Assembly (NCBI GenBank): GCA_964594985.1
Contig: CAZQNQ010000011.1
Location: 81,283-145,282, forward strand
Reading direction: 5' to 3'
Source: JADLHS01 sp964594985
Lineage (GTDB): Bacteria; Verrucomicrobiota; Verrucomicrobiia; Limisphaerales; JADLHS01
DNA: 64,000 bases
A program made the translations under genes and the position numbers. The first letter of the stretch is position 1; each line of letters begins with the position of its first letter. The notes under the pieces were generated by a model. That model had not been told where the DNA came from. It searched no databases and worked only from the letters and a program-made list of their open reading frames with translations. This document shows positions 42,120-49,373 of the stretch, piece by piece.

Positions 42120-42483
42120 TTCCAGCCCTGAACAAGTTGTCCACCGGCAACTCGACGCCTGCAACGCGAAAGATTTGGGCGCGTTGATGGCGACTTGCGC
42201 CGAGAACGCTGAACAGTTTGAGCATCCGTCGAAGTTGCTGGCGAACGGCGCCGCGGAAATTCGACCGCGCTTTGAAGCCCGTTTCCAAGAGCCGAACCTG
42301 CACGCGCAGCTTGTGAAGAGGATGGTTTGCGGCAACACAGTCATTGACCAGGAAATCGTGACGCGCACTTTTCCCGAAGGCGCGGGCAAGTTGGAGTTGG
42401 TGGCGATTTATGAAGTGAAAAGCGACAAGCTTATCAAAGTTTGGTTTGTTTCCGGGGCGAAAAAACTGGACGCAAAGCCGTGA
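42103..42483 (+). CDS. NTF2/SnoaL-like small protein
   Basis: A 126-residue nuclear-transport-factor-2/SnoaL-fold protein: N-terminal helices (SPEQVVHRQLDACNAKDL), then MATCAENAEQFEHP and a beta sheet ending VWFVSGAKKLD. The pattern is that of steroid-isomerase-like proteins (KSI-like), which bind or transform small molecules in a cone-shaped pocket. Function not determined. The ATG (42103) lies inside the 3' end of the isomerase gene (17-bp overlap). Its stop overlaps the GTG of the next gene (GTGA), so translation is coupled on both sides. Confidence 0.8.
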   Translation: MNAQNNSSPEQVVHRQLDACNAKDLGALMATCAENAEQFEHPSKLLANGAAEIRPRFEARFQEPNLHAQLVKRMVCGNTVIDQEIVTRTFPEGAGKLELVAIYEVKSDKLIKVWFVSGAKKLDAKP

Positions 42484-43010
42484 AGCCAGCCACCCCAAAA
42501 TCACCAGCAGTCATCCGACCGCCGACTGCGGATGACGGCCCGGAGTTTCTTTCGGCAGTCCGCCGCAGCCGCGCCCTGCATGGTTCGTGGATTACGCCGC
42601 GCGCTAAAACCCCAAAGGAATTTGTCAATTACCTGAAACGCGCTGCCGATGATCGTCACCACAGATTTCTGGTCATCCATCGGGATTCCGGCGGTATCGC
42701 CGGAGTTATCAGCATCAATGACGTGATCCGGGGAAATTCTCAAAGCGCGGCCATCGGCTACTATGCCTTCGCCCCTTATGCGGGCCGGGGATTGATGGGT
42801 GCGGGGCTGCGGCTGGTGCTGAAGCACGCTTTTCAAAAACTCAAATTACACCGGCTTGAAGCCAACATTCAGCCCGACAATCGGGCCTCCATCGCGCTCG
42901 TGAAGAAATGTGGATTTGTTCGCGAGGGTTTTTCGCGCCGCCTCATAAAAGTTCGGGGTCGCTGGAAGGATCACGAGCGCTGGGCAATGCTTGCGGAGAA
43001 TTTCAAATGA
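42480..43010 (+). CDS. GNAT acetyltransferase (RimJ/RimL-like)
   Basis: A 176-residue GNAT-family N-acetyltransferase of the RimJ/RimL type. Typical blocks are SRALHGSWITPRA, AAIGYYAFAPYAGRGLMGAG (acetyl-CoA-binding loop Q/RxxGxG/A variant, about residues 89-107), LHRLEANIQPDNRASIALV, and GFVREGFSRRLIKVRGRW at the end. It could acetylate a ribosomal protein or a small amine. It starts with GTG (42480) inside the previous stop and ends in the ATG of transketolase (ATGA), so all three genes are translationally coupled. Confidence 0.85.
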   Translation: MKPATPKSPAVIRPPTADDGPEFLSAVRRSRALHGSWITPRAKTPKEFVNYLKRAADDRHHRFLVIHRDSGGIAGVISINDVIRGNSQSAAIGYYAFAPYAGRGLMGAGLRLVLKHAFQKLKLHRLEANIQPDNRASIALVKKCGFVREGFSRRLIKVRGRWKDHERWAMLAENFK

Positions 43011-43891
43011 CCGACCACGAACTCCAACTGAAGTCCTTCGTGCTGCGGCGGGCGATGCTGAAACTCATCGTCGGTGCGGGTGCAGGCCATACCGGCGGCG
43101 GGTTGTCCTGCCTGGACATCCTGAATGTCCTCTACAACCGCGTGCTCAACGTCGCGCCGCAGACGTTCACCAGCCCGACGCGCGACCGTTATGTGCAGAG
43201 CAAGGGCCATTGCGTCGAGGCGCTCTATGCTGTGCTCGCCGACCGCGGCTTTTTCCCCGCATCGGACCTGGAGACCGTCTGCCATTATCAATCGCACTAC
43301 GTCGGCCATCCCACGCGGCACATTCCCGGCATCGAGATGAACACCGGCGCGCTCGGTCACGGCCTGCCCATCTGCATCGGCATGGCGCTCGCCGCGAAGA
43401 TGGATGAGGGAAACATTCAACATCCAACGTCCAACATCCAACATCCAAATGGGGCGGCGCGCTTTCGCGTGTTCACCCTTTTGGGCGACGGCGAACTCGC
43501 TGAAGGCTCGAATTGGGAAGCCGCCCTCGCCGCCGCGCATTACAAGCTGGATAACCTGTTCGCCATCCTCGACCACAACACGCTCCAGATCACCGGTCAC
43601 ACGCGCGACGTGATGAGCAACGAACCGCTCGACGAAAAATGGCGCGCGTTCGGCTGGGGCGTGAAAACGGTGAACGGCCACGATTATACGGCGTTGACCG
43701 AAGCCTTGAGCAAACCCGCCGAACCCGGCAAACCCACCTTTATCATCGCGAACACCGTGAAAGGCAAAGGCGTGAGCTTCATGGAAAACGTCGCCAAATG
43801 GCATCACGGCGTGCCGAGCGAAGCGGAACTGAAACAAGCGCTGGCCGAACTCGAGGCGGCGGAAAAACTTTTACAGGAGCAAACAGAGTGA
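43007..43891 (+). CDS. Transketolase, N-terminal (TPP-binding) subunit
   Basis: A 294-residue thiamine-diphosphate-binding subunit of a split transketolase. The TPP motif is LLGDGELAEGSNWEAALAAA, followed by HNTLQITG; HTGGGLSCLDIL and YVQSKGH.. are present in the N-terminal part. Split transketolases (N and C genes) are common in such bacteria. The protein has an in-frame insert EGNIQHPTSNIQHPNG encoded by five heptamers (43412-43446) just before the TPP motif. The last residues LLQEQTE and the TGA stop are encoded by the left arm of the inverted repeat at 43869-43962, so the C-terminus has been rewritten by that element. Together with the C-subunit it would transfer a two-carbon ketol unit. 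Confidence 0.87.
   Translation: MTDHELQLKSFVLRRAMLKLIVGAGAGHTGGGLSCLDILNVLYNRVLNVAPQTFTSPTRDRYVQSKGHCVEALYAVLADRGFFPASDLETVCHYQSHYVGHPTRHIPGIEMNTGALGHGLPICIGMALAAKMDEGNIQHPTSNIQHPNGAARFRVFTLLGDGELAEGSNWEAALAAAHYKLDNLFAILDHNTLQITGHTRDVMSNEPLDEKWRAFGWGVKTVNGHDYTALTEALSKPAEPGKPTFIIANTVKGKGVSFMENVAKWHHGVPSEAELKQALAELEAAEKLLQEQTE
43412..43446. repeat. Heptamer tract (AACATCC)5 inside the transketolase N-subunit gene
   Basis: Units AACATTC, AACATCC, AACGTCC, AACATCC, AACATCC. It codes for NIQHPTSNIQHP in frame. Same family as the tracts at 12434-12600 and 63727-63822. Confidence 0.92.
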
Positions 43892-43962
43892 ACAGAGAAC
43901 TACCAAACCAACCGGAAGCCTCGGAGTTATTCTCTCCGTTGTCTCCGTTACCTCCTGTTAAA
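43869..43962. repeat. Inverted repeat, ACAGGAGG family copy 1
   Basis: Left arm TTTTACAGGAGCAAACAGAG (43869-) and right arm TTGTCTCCGTTACCTCCTGT (ends about 43962). The left arm encodes the end of the transketolase N-subunit and its stop. The second copy is at 48318-48462. Confidence 0.85.
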
Positions 43963-43964
43963 CC

Positions 43965-44963
43965 ATGAGCGCGCCCGCCCCTTCCATGTTCACGCCCGCC
44001 GCGAAAGCGATGGCGGAAAAGCTTGGCTTGAAAATGGGCCACGCCAACCTTGAAGAATTCGCCGCCGTGCTTGAAGAACTGGCAAAGGCAAACCCGAATA
44101 TCGTCGCCGTAACCAGCGATTCACGTGGCTCGGGCAAGCTTGCGCCGTTTGGCAAGGCGTTGCCCAAGCAGATCGTCGAAGTCGGCATCGCCGAACAGAA
44201 TCTCGTCGGCATCACCGCCGGCCTCGCGGCGTGTGGCAAGAAGTCGTTTGGTGTCTCGCCGAGCTGCTTCCTGACGGCGCGCTCATTGGAGCAGATCAAG
44301 AACGACATCTGTTACTCGGACGTTCCCGCCGTGCTCGTCGGCATCAGCTCCGGCACGAGCTACGGCGCGCTTGGCACGACGCATCATTCGTTGCACGACC
44401 TTGCCGTCCTGCGGGCGATCAACAACCTCACCATCCTCGTCCCGGCGGATAATTTCGAGTCGCGTCAGGCCATTCTCGCTGCGGCCCAGGCGACAAAGCC
44501 CGTCTTCGTCCGTTTCGGCAAAGCCGCGATGTATGGCCTGCACAAGCCGGAGACGAAGTTTGAAGTCGGCAAAGCGATCACCTTGCGCGAAGGCAATGAT
44601 GTCGCCTTTATCGCCACCGGCGAAACGGTTGTTCACGCCTTGCTCGCGGCGGCACAACTCGCGGAACATGGCATTCAGGCGCGGGTGCTTTCAGTTCACA
44701 CCATCAAGCCGCTCGACACTGAAGCCATCTTGAAAGCCGGGCGCGAATGCAAAGCCATCGTCACCGTGGAAGAACACATGGTTCATGGCGGTCTGGGCGA
44801 AGCGGTGGCGTCCACACTCATGCAAGCGGGTGTTTGCAAGCCGTTCCGCATCGTCGGTATACCCGATGAAGAGACCGTGCCCGGCGCGCAGGCCGACATC
44901 TTCCGCCATTACGGCATCAGCATGGAAGGATTGTGCGAGATCACAACAACGTTGCTGAAGTAG
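43965..44963 (+). CDS. Transketolase, C-terminal subunit
   Basis: A 332-residue subunit with the pyrimidine-binding and C-terminal transketolase domains. Blocks: AKANPNIVAVTSDSRGSGKL, IVEVGIAEQNLVGITAGLAA (the Glu that activates TPP), GTSYGALGTTHHSLHDLAVL, and in the last part ALLAAAQLAEHGIQARVLSV, IKPLDTEAI and EEHMVHGGLGEAVASTL. It should pair with the N-subunit (43007) to form one transketolase. It is separated from it by the ACAGGAGG repeat. The first residues MSAPAPSMFTPAAKAM give two possible starts (43965, 43989). Confidence 0.9.
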   Translation: MSAPAPSMFTPAAKAMAEKLGLKMGHANLEEFAAVLEELAKANPNIVAVTSDSRGSGKLAPFGKALPKQIVEVGIAEQNLVGITAGLAACGKKSFGVSPSCFLTARSLEQIKNDICYSDVPAVLVGISSGTSYGALGTTHHSLHDLAVLRAINNLTILVPADNFESRQAILAAAQATKPVFVRFGKAAMYGLHKPETKFEVGKAITLREGNDVAFIATGETVVHALLAAAQLAEHGIQARVLSVHTIKPLDTEAILKAGRECKAIVTVEEHMVHGGLGEAVASTLMQAGVCKPFRIVGIPDEETVPGAQADIFRHYGISMEGLCEITTTLLK

Positions 44964-44964
44964 C

Positions 44965-46443
44965 ATGAGCCTGATCCTCGCCCTCGACCAAAGCACGTCC
45001 GCGACGAAGGCCGTTCTCTTCGACGCGGAAGGCAGAATCCTCGACAAAGCCTCGCGCAACCATCGCCAGATCTATCCGCAGCCCGGCTGGGTGGAACATG
45101 ACGCCGAGGAAATTTGGAAGAATGTTCTCGCGGTTATCGGCGAAATCACCAAGCGCTACCGCGGCAAGCTGAACCAACTTGCCGCGCTCAGCATCACAAA
45201 CCAGCGCGAGACAGTGCTGGTGTTCGATCGCCAGACGGGCCAGCCGTTGCATAACGCGCTCGTCTGGCAAGATCGCCGCGGCGACGCCATCTGTGCCAAG
45301 CTCACCAAGCAAGGCCACGGCCCGAGCGTCCTGCGCAAAACCGGGCTGAAGATTGATACCTATTTCTCCGCATCGAAAGTTCGCTGGCTGATTGAGAAGA
45401 AACCTGCCATCGCTGCCAAACTCAAGAGCGGTGATGCAGTCATTGGGAACGTTGATACGTATCTCATCCACCGGCTCACAGGCGGAAAAGTGTTCGCCAC
45501 GGATTTCACCAACGCCAGTCGCACGCTGCTGTTCGACATCGGCAAGCTGAAGTGGGATGCCGAACTCTGTAAACTGTTCAAAGTGCCCGCGAACGTATTG
45601 CCCGAAGTGCGCGAAAGCGCCGCGCAGTTCGGTGAGACGGATGCCGGCGGTTTGTTGCCCAAGCGCGTTCCGATCATCGGGGTGATGGGTGATTCACAGG
45701 CGTCGCTTTTCGCGCAGCGGTGTTATCAGCCGGGCACAGCTAAGGCCACGTTTGGCACGGGCACGAGCGTGATGCTCAACATTGGCGACCAACTGCGCAC
45801 CTCGGAAAAGGGAGCGGTCACCGCGTTGGCTTGGGTTTACAAAGGCAGACCGACGTATGCTTTCGAGGGCTTGATCAACTTCTCCGCCGCCACGATCGAG
45901 TGGCTGAAGAATCAACTCGGTCTGATTCAAAGCGCTGCTGAAGTCGAGAAACTGGCGCTGAGCGTGAAGGACAACGGCGGCGTTTACCTCGTGCCGGCGT
46001 TTGCGGGCTTGAGCGCGCCCTATTGGTCTCCGGACGCACGGGCGGCGATTGTTGGAATGACCGCTCACACGAATAAAGCTCACATTGTCCGCGCGGCGCA
46101 GGAAGCCATTTCTTATCAGATCCGCGACGTGCTCGACATGATGCGTGCCGACGCGAGGGTGAAACTTCAAAGCCTTCATGCCGACGGCGGCCCGACGCGG
46201 AACAAGTTCCTGATGCAATTCACCGCGGACCTGACGCGCACGGAGATAAGGGTGGCCGAAGTCGCTGAGAGTTCCGCGTGGGGCGCGGCGATGAATGGTT
46301 TGCTTGGTCTTGGTCTGTGCAAATCATTCGCCGATCTCGAGAAACTGCCGCGGCCGCAAAAGGCTTTCCACCCACGCATGAAGGCCGCTGAAGCCCAGCG
46401 TTTGCACGCCGGCTGGCTGGCCGCAGTCCGGCGCGTGCTGTGA
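44965..46443 (+). CDS. Glycerol kinase-like FGGY carbohydrate kinase
   Basis: A 492-residue FGGY-family sugar/polyol kinase. Recognisable GlpK-like blocks: LILALDQSTSATKAVLFDAE (ATP-binding N-terminus), LSITNQRETVLVFDRQTGQP (substrate region with Arg/Glu), ATFGTGTSVMLNIGD, and GLSAPYWSPDARAAIVGMT with the adenosine motif ADGGPTRNKFLMQF. Length fits (about 490-520). It starts 1 bp after the C-subunit stop, so it shares the transcript with the transketolase genes. Glycerol is the default substrate, but its partners (isomerase, transketolase) suggest that a ketose or tetrulose could be the true one. Not resolved by sequence. Confidence 0.85.
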   Translation: MSLILALDQSTSATKAVLFDAEGRILDKASRNHRQIYPQPGWVEHDAEEIWKNVLAVIGEITKRYRGKLNQLAALSITNQRETVLVFDRQTGQPLHNALVWQDRRGDAICAKLTKQGHGPSVLRKTGLKIDTYFSASKVRWLIEKKPAIAAKLKSGDAVIGNVDTYLIHRLTGGKVFATDFTNASRTLLFDIGKLKWDAELCKLFKVPANVLPEVRESAAQFGETDAGGLLPKRVPIIGVMGDSQASLFAQRCYQPGTAKATFGTGTSVMLNIGDQLRTSEKGAVTALAWVYKGRPTYAFEGLINFSAATIEWLKNQLGLIQSAAEVEKLALSVKDNGGVYLVPAFAGLSAPYWSPDARAAIVGMTAHTNKAHIVRAAQEAISYQIRDVLDMMRADARVKLQSLHADGGPTRNKFLMQFTADLTRTEIRVAEVAESSAWGAAMNGLLGLGLCKSFADLEKLPRPQKAFHPRMKAAEAQRLHAGWLAAVRRVL

Positions 46444-46513
46444 GCCTTCATCAGTTCGCGCTCGATTTTGTCGCGGGCACAACGCTAGGCTGCGCCGGAA
46501 GTTCTGGTTCATC

Positions 46514-47656
46514 ATGAAGGCTGATTTCCAATTCATGCGAACGGCGTTGCGACTGGCGCGGCGGGCGCTGGGTCAAACCTCACCTAATCCGATGGTCGGC
46601 GCGGTGCTCATGAAGCGCGGACAAATCATCGGGCGCGGCTGGCATCGCCAAGCGGGATTGCCGCACGCGGAGATTGAGGCGCTACGCGATGCCGAACGGC
46701 GCGGCAACTCACCGCGCGGGGCGACGATCTACGTGACGCTTGAACCCTGCTGCACCCACGGACGGACGCCGCCCTGCACCGAGGCGCTCAAAGCAGCAGG
46801 CATCAGGCGCGTCGTCGTGGGCGCGACGGATCCAAATCCTCATCATGCCGGAAAAGGTTTTTCAATTCTGCGCCGTGCCGGGATTGAAGTGAGCACCGGT
46901 GTTCTGGCGAAGGATTGCGCGCGGCTCAACGAAGGGTTCAATCATTGGATCGTAGAACGCACGCCCTTGGTGACGGTGAAAGCAGCGATGACGCTCGATG
47001 GCAAGATTGCCACGGCCAGCGGCGAGTCGAAATGGATCACCGGAGAAAAGGCGCGCGCTTACGGAATGCAACTGCGACGGCAGAGCGATGCCATTCTGGT
47101 TGGCGTGAACACCGTGCTGGCGGATGATCCGAGCCTGACAGTTCGAGGTGTCGAAAGTCCAAAGTCCAAAGTCCAAAGTTCGTTGCTGCGGCGCATCATT
47201 CTCGATTCCCAGGCGCGAACGCCGATCAGCGCCAAGGTGGTGAGCGACGAATTCGCGGCCCTAACGACAATCGTTGTCAGCAAGGCGGCGCCGAAATCGC
47301 GCGTGGTCGCGCTGGCGAAGCGGGTCAATGTTTTAGTCTTCCCAACGAAACACTCCGCACTCCGCACTCCGCACTCCGCAATCCCCCTGCGTTGGTTGCT
47401 GCGCAAGTTGGGCGCGGAAAACGTGACCAGCCTGCTCGTCGAAGGCGGCGGCGAGGTGAATGCTTCGTTTCTGCTCGGCGGATACGCGCAGCGGGTGGCG
47501 TTCTTTTACGCCCCCAAGATTCTCGGGGGCCGCGAGGCCCGTAAAGGCGTAGCCGGCGAAGGCGCCGCCCGTTTGAGCGAAGCCGTGCAACTACACGAAG
47601 TAGCATGGCGCAAGCTGGGCGAAGATTTGCTACTGACTGCCAAAGTCGCTGATTGA
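46514..47656 (+). CDS. ribD: Bifunctional riboflavin deaminase/reductase
   Basis: A 380-residue bifunctional RibD: pyrimidine deaminase (N-terminal) and reductase (C-terminal) in riboflavin synthesis. Deaminase zinc site: HAEIEALRDAE and EPCCTHGRTPPC. Reductase: TVKAAMTLDGKIATASGESK and LLVEGGGEVNASF. Two in-frame heptamer tracts sit in the reductase: (AAAGTCC) at 47154-47181 encoding SPKSKVQS, and (CACTCCG)4 at 47351-47378 encoding HSALRTPHSA. Both lie between conserved blocks, where family members vary. The riboflavin synthase gene follows 50 bp downstream. Start 46514 (MKADFQFM). Confidence 0.95.
   Translation: MKADFQFMRTALRLARRALGQTSPNPMVGAVLMKRGQIIGRGWHRQAGLPHAEIEALRDAERRGNSPRGATIYVTLEPCCTHGRTPPCTEALKAAGIRRVVVGATDPNPHHAGKGFSILRRAGIEVSTGVLAKDCARLNEGFNHWIVERTPLVTVKAAMTLDGKIATASGESKWITGEKARAYGMQLRRQSDAILVGVNTVLADDPSLTVRGVESPKSKVQSSLLRRIILDSQARTPISAKVVSDEFAALTTIVVSKAAPKSRVVALAKRVNVLVFPTKHSALRTPHSAIPLRWLLRKLGAENVTSLLVEGGGEVNASFLLGGYAQRVAFFYAPKILGGREARKGVAGEGAARLSEAVQLHEVAWRKLGEDLLLTAKVAD
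47154..47181. repeat. Heptamer tract (AAAGTCC)3-4 inside ribD
   Basis: Units AAAGTCC three times then AAAGTTC. It is related by one base to the hisC unit AAAGTCT. It encodes ESPKSKVQSSL in frame. Confidence 0.85.
47351..47378. repeat. Heptamer tract (CACTCCG)4 inside ribD
   Basis: Four exact units, the same unit in the same orientation relative to the coding strand as at 24582-24609. It encodes HSALRTPHSA between the blocks NVLVFPTK and IPLRWLLRKLG. Confidence 0.92.
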
Positions 47657-47706
47657 AGCCAGGTGCGCACTTGCCACCGCCCGCCTGCCACCGGCAAAAT
47701 GGACTC

Positions 47707-48315
47707 ATGTTTACAGGCATCATCGAGGAAGCGGGCGTGGTCGCGGCCATCAGGCCGACCAAAAAATCCATCGAGCTGACCGTCCGCGCCAAAGGCATTG
47801 CGCGGGGGATAAAGCTGGGGGCAAGCGTCGCGGTGAACGGCTGCTGTCTGACGCTGGTGAAACTCTCGAAGCGCGGCGCGGCGACGTTGCTGCAATTCGA
47901 TGTCCTTCAGGAATCCTGGCAGCGGACGAATCTGCAATTTGCCAAGGCTGGTTCAATCGTGAATCTGGAGCGACCGCTGCGAGCGGACGGCGAACTCGGC
48001 GGGCACTTTGTCACGGGTCACGTGGATGGGGTGGGTAAAATCGTTCGCTGGGAGAAATCCGGCGCGGATCATCTGCTCGACATCGAAGCACCGGCGGAGG
48101 TGATGCGTTACATCATTTTCAAGGGTTCCATTGCTGTGGACGGCATCAGCCTCACCGTGGCAGCCGTGAAGAAGAATCGCTTCCGTATCTGGATCATCCC
48201 GCATACGTTTGAAGTCACGACGCTATGCGAACGCAAGGTGGGAGATTTTGTGAACCTCGAAGCCGATCTGTTGGGCAAGTATGCGGAGAAGTTTCTGGCG
48301 GGAAAACGCGCGTGA
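47707..48315 (+). CDS. ribE: Riboflavin synthase, alpha subunit
   Basis: A 202-residue riboflavin synthase (RibC/RibE) that dismutates two 6,7-dimethyl-8-ribityllumazines. The family's internal duplication is visible: MFTGIIEEAGVV with VNGCCLTL in the first half and GHFVTGHVDGVGKI with VDGISLTVAA in the second half. The start MFTGIIEE is characteristic. Length fits (about 200-215). Located 50 bp downstream of ribD; ribD and ribE together cover two steps of the pathway. No FMN riboswitch is obvious upstream of ribD. Confidence 0.95.
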   Translation: MFTGIIEEAGVVAAIRPTKKSIELTVRAKGIARGIKLGASVAVNGCCLTLVKLSKRGAATLLQFDVLQESWQRTNLQFAKAGSIVNLERPLRADGELGGHFVTGHVDGVGKIVRWEKSGADHLLDIEAPAEVMRYIIFKGSIAVDGISLTVAAVKKNRFRIWIIPHTFEVTTLCERKVGDFVNLEADLLGKYAEKFLAGKRA

Positions 48316-48317
48316 CT

Positions 48318-48462
48318 GTTTTAACAGGAGGAAACAGAGGGAACAGAGAATTGAGCGGCGGGGAAGTTGATCATGTGTCTTGTTTGCCGCAACTGACCGA
48401 CAATCAGGGGTCATTAACAAAGTCGCTTGATTCTCAGTTCCCTCTGTTTCCTCCTGTTAAAT
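48318..48462. repeat. Inverted repeat, ACAGGAGG family copy 2
   Basis: Left arm TTAACAGGAGGAAACAGAGG and right arm TCCCTCTGTTTCCTCCTGTT with about 77 bp between, starting 2 bp after the ribE stop. Nearly perfect match of the arms to the copy at 43869-43962. Confidence 0.9.
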
Positions 48463-48662
48463 CAAACCTGTTTTGGGAAAAGCGAAAGGGCCGGATTTTC
48501 ATCCGGCCCTCTGCCTGAGAACAAAAGCACTATTTCAGTCGCCCAATTTTTCAAAGTTGTTTTTCGGCGGCGCTGCAGTTTTACGCCTTACATCACACAC
48601 GATAACCTGCAAATTTGCGTCCAACAACGAAGCCATCATACAACAAGTTCCCTTTCCCAATA

Positions 48663-48699
48663 GTCCCCATTGTGGGGGACAATGTCCCCATCGGGGGAC
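48663..48699. promoter_or_regulatory. Tandem GTCCCC/GGGGAC mini-hairpins
   Basis: GTCCCCATTGTGGGGGAC (48663-48680) and GTCCCCATCGGGGGAC (48684-48699) are two adjacent short palindromes separated by AAT. They lie between ribE and the end of the LuxR-type regulator, so they may be a transcription stop for one or both genes or a protein-binding array. The rest of 48463-48734, with the hairpin AGGGCCGG..CCGGCCCT near 48487-48510, shows no gene. Confidence 0.5.
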
Positions 48700-48734
48700 A
48701 ACATGCGCGCAAGCTGTTGATATTATGAACCTTA

Positions 48735-49367
48735 TTAGCGGCGCAACGCCTTGGCCACCGCCTCGGTCCGGGTGCGAACGTGAAGTTTTTCGTAAATCCG
48801 GCGGATATAAGTTCGCACCGTCTCAAAGCTGATCCCGAGTTTATCGGAAATTTCTTTATACATGAACCCCTGGCTCAACAGGTCGAGCACTTCCTGTTCA
48901 CGAGGCGAAAGCTCTTCGGTCTGCTCGGCGGGCGCGGCAGCAGGGCGGGATTGGAAAGATTGCACGACTTTGCGCGCGATGTGGGTGGACATCGGCGAAC
49001 CGCCATTCTGCACATCGCGGAGCGCCTCGAGAATTTCCGCGCTCTTGGAACGCTTGAGCAGATAACCGGCGGCCCCGGCGGCGAGCGAATTGAAAATGTT
49101 CTCCGTGTCTTCGTACGCCGTGAGCATCACGATCTGAATCGGCGGCAGCAGCTCCTTCAGTTTGCGGACGCATTCGACGCCGTTCATGCCGGGGAGGTTG
49201 ATGTCCATGAGCACGACATCGGGCTTCTCGCCGGGAATCGCCGCGAGGCCGGCTTCGGCGCTGGGGTGGTGGCCCACGCATTCAAAGCCGCTGGCGCGAC
49301 CGATCATCCTGGCGAGTGTGTCGCGCAGTTGCTCGTTGTCTTCGACGATGGAAACTTTGATGGCCAT
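48735..49367 (-). CDS. LuxR-family (NarL-type) response regulator
   Basis: A 210-residue response regulator. Receiver domain: VSIVEDNEQLRDTLARMIG at the start (acidic pocket), PDVVLMDINLPGMNGVECV (phospho-acceptor Asp near residue 55), IVMLTAYEDTENIF. LuxR-type HTH: LSPREQEVLDLLSQGFMYKE and ISFETVRTYIRRIYEKLHVR at residues about 150-200. It follows the histidine kinase gene at 49374 by 6 bp on the same strand, so it is its cognate regulator. Target genes unknown. Confidence 0.93.
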   Translation of the reverse strand: MAIKVSIVEDNEQLRDTLARMIGRASGFECVGHHPSAEAGLAAIPGEKPDVVLMDINLPGMNGVECVRKLKELLPPIQIVMLTAYEDTENIFNSLAAGAAGYLLKRSKSAEILEALRDVQNGGSPMSTHIARKVVQSFQSRPAAAPAEQTEELSPREQEVLDLLSQGFMYKEISDKLGISFETVRTYIRRIYEKLHVRTRTEAVAKALRR

Positions 49368-49373
49368 GGTGCT

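Noticed and set aside
45360..45677. Minus-strand open frame inside the GlpK-like gene
   Set aside because: Antisense shadow; no domain or ribosome site.
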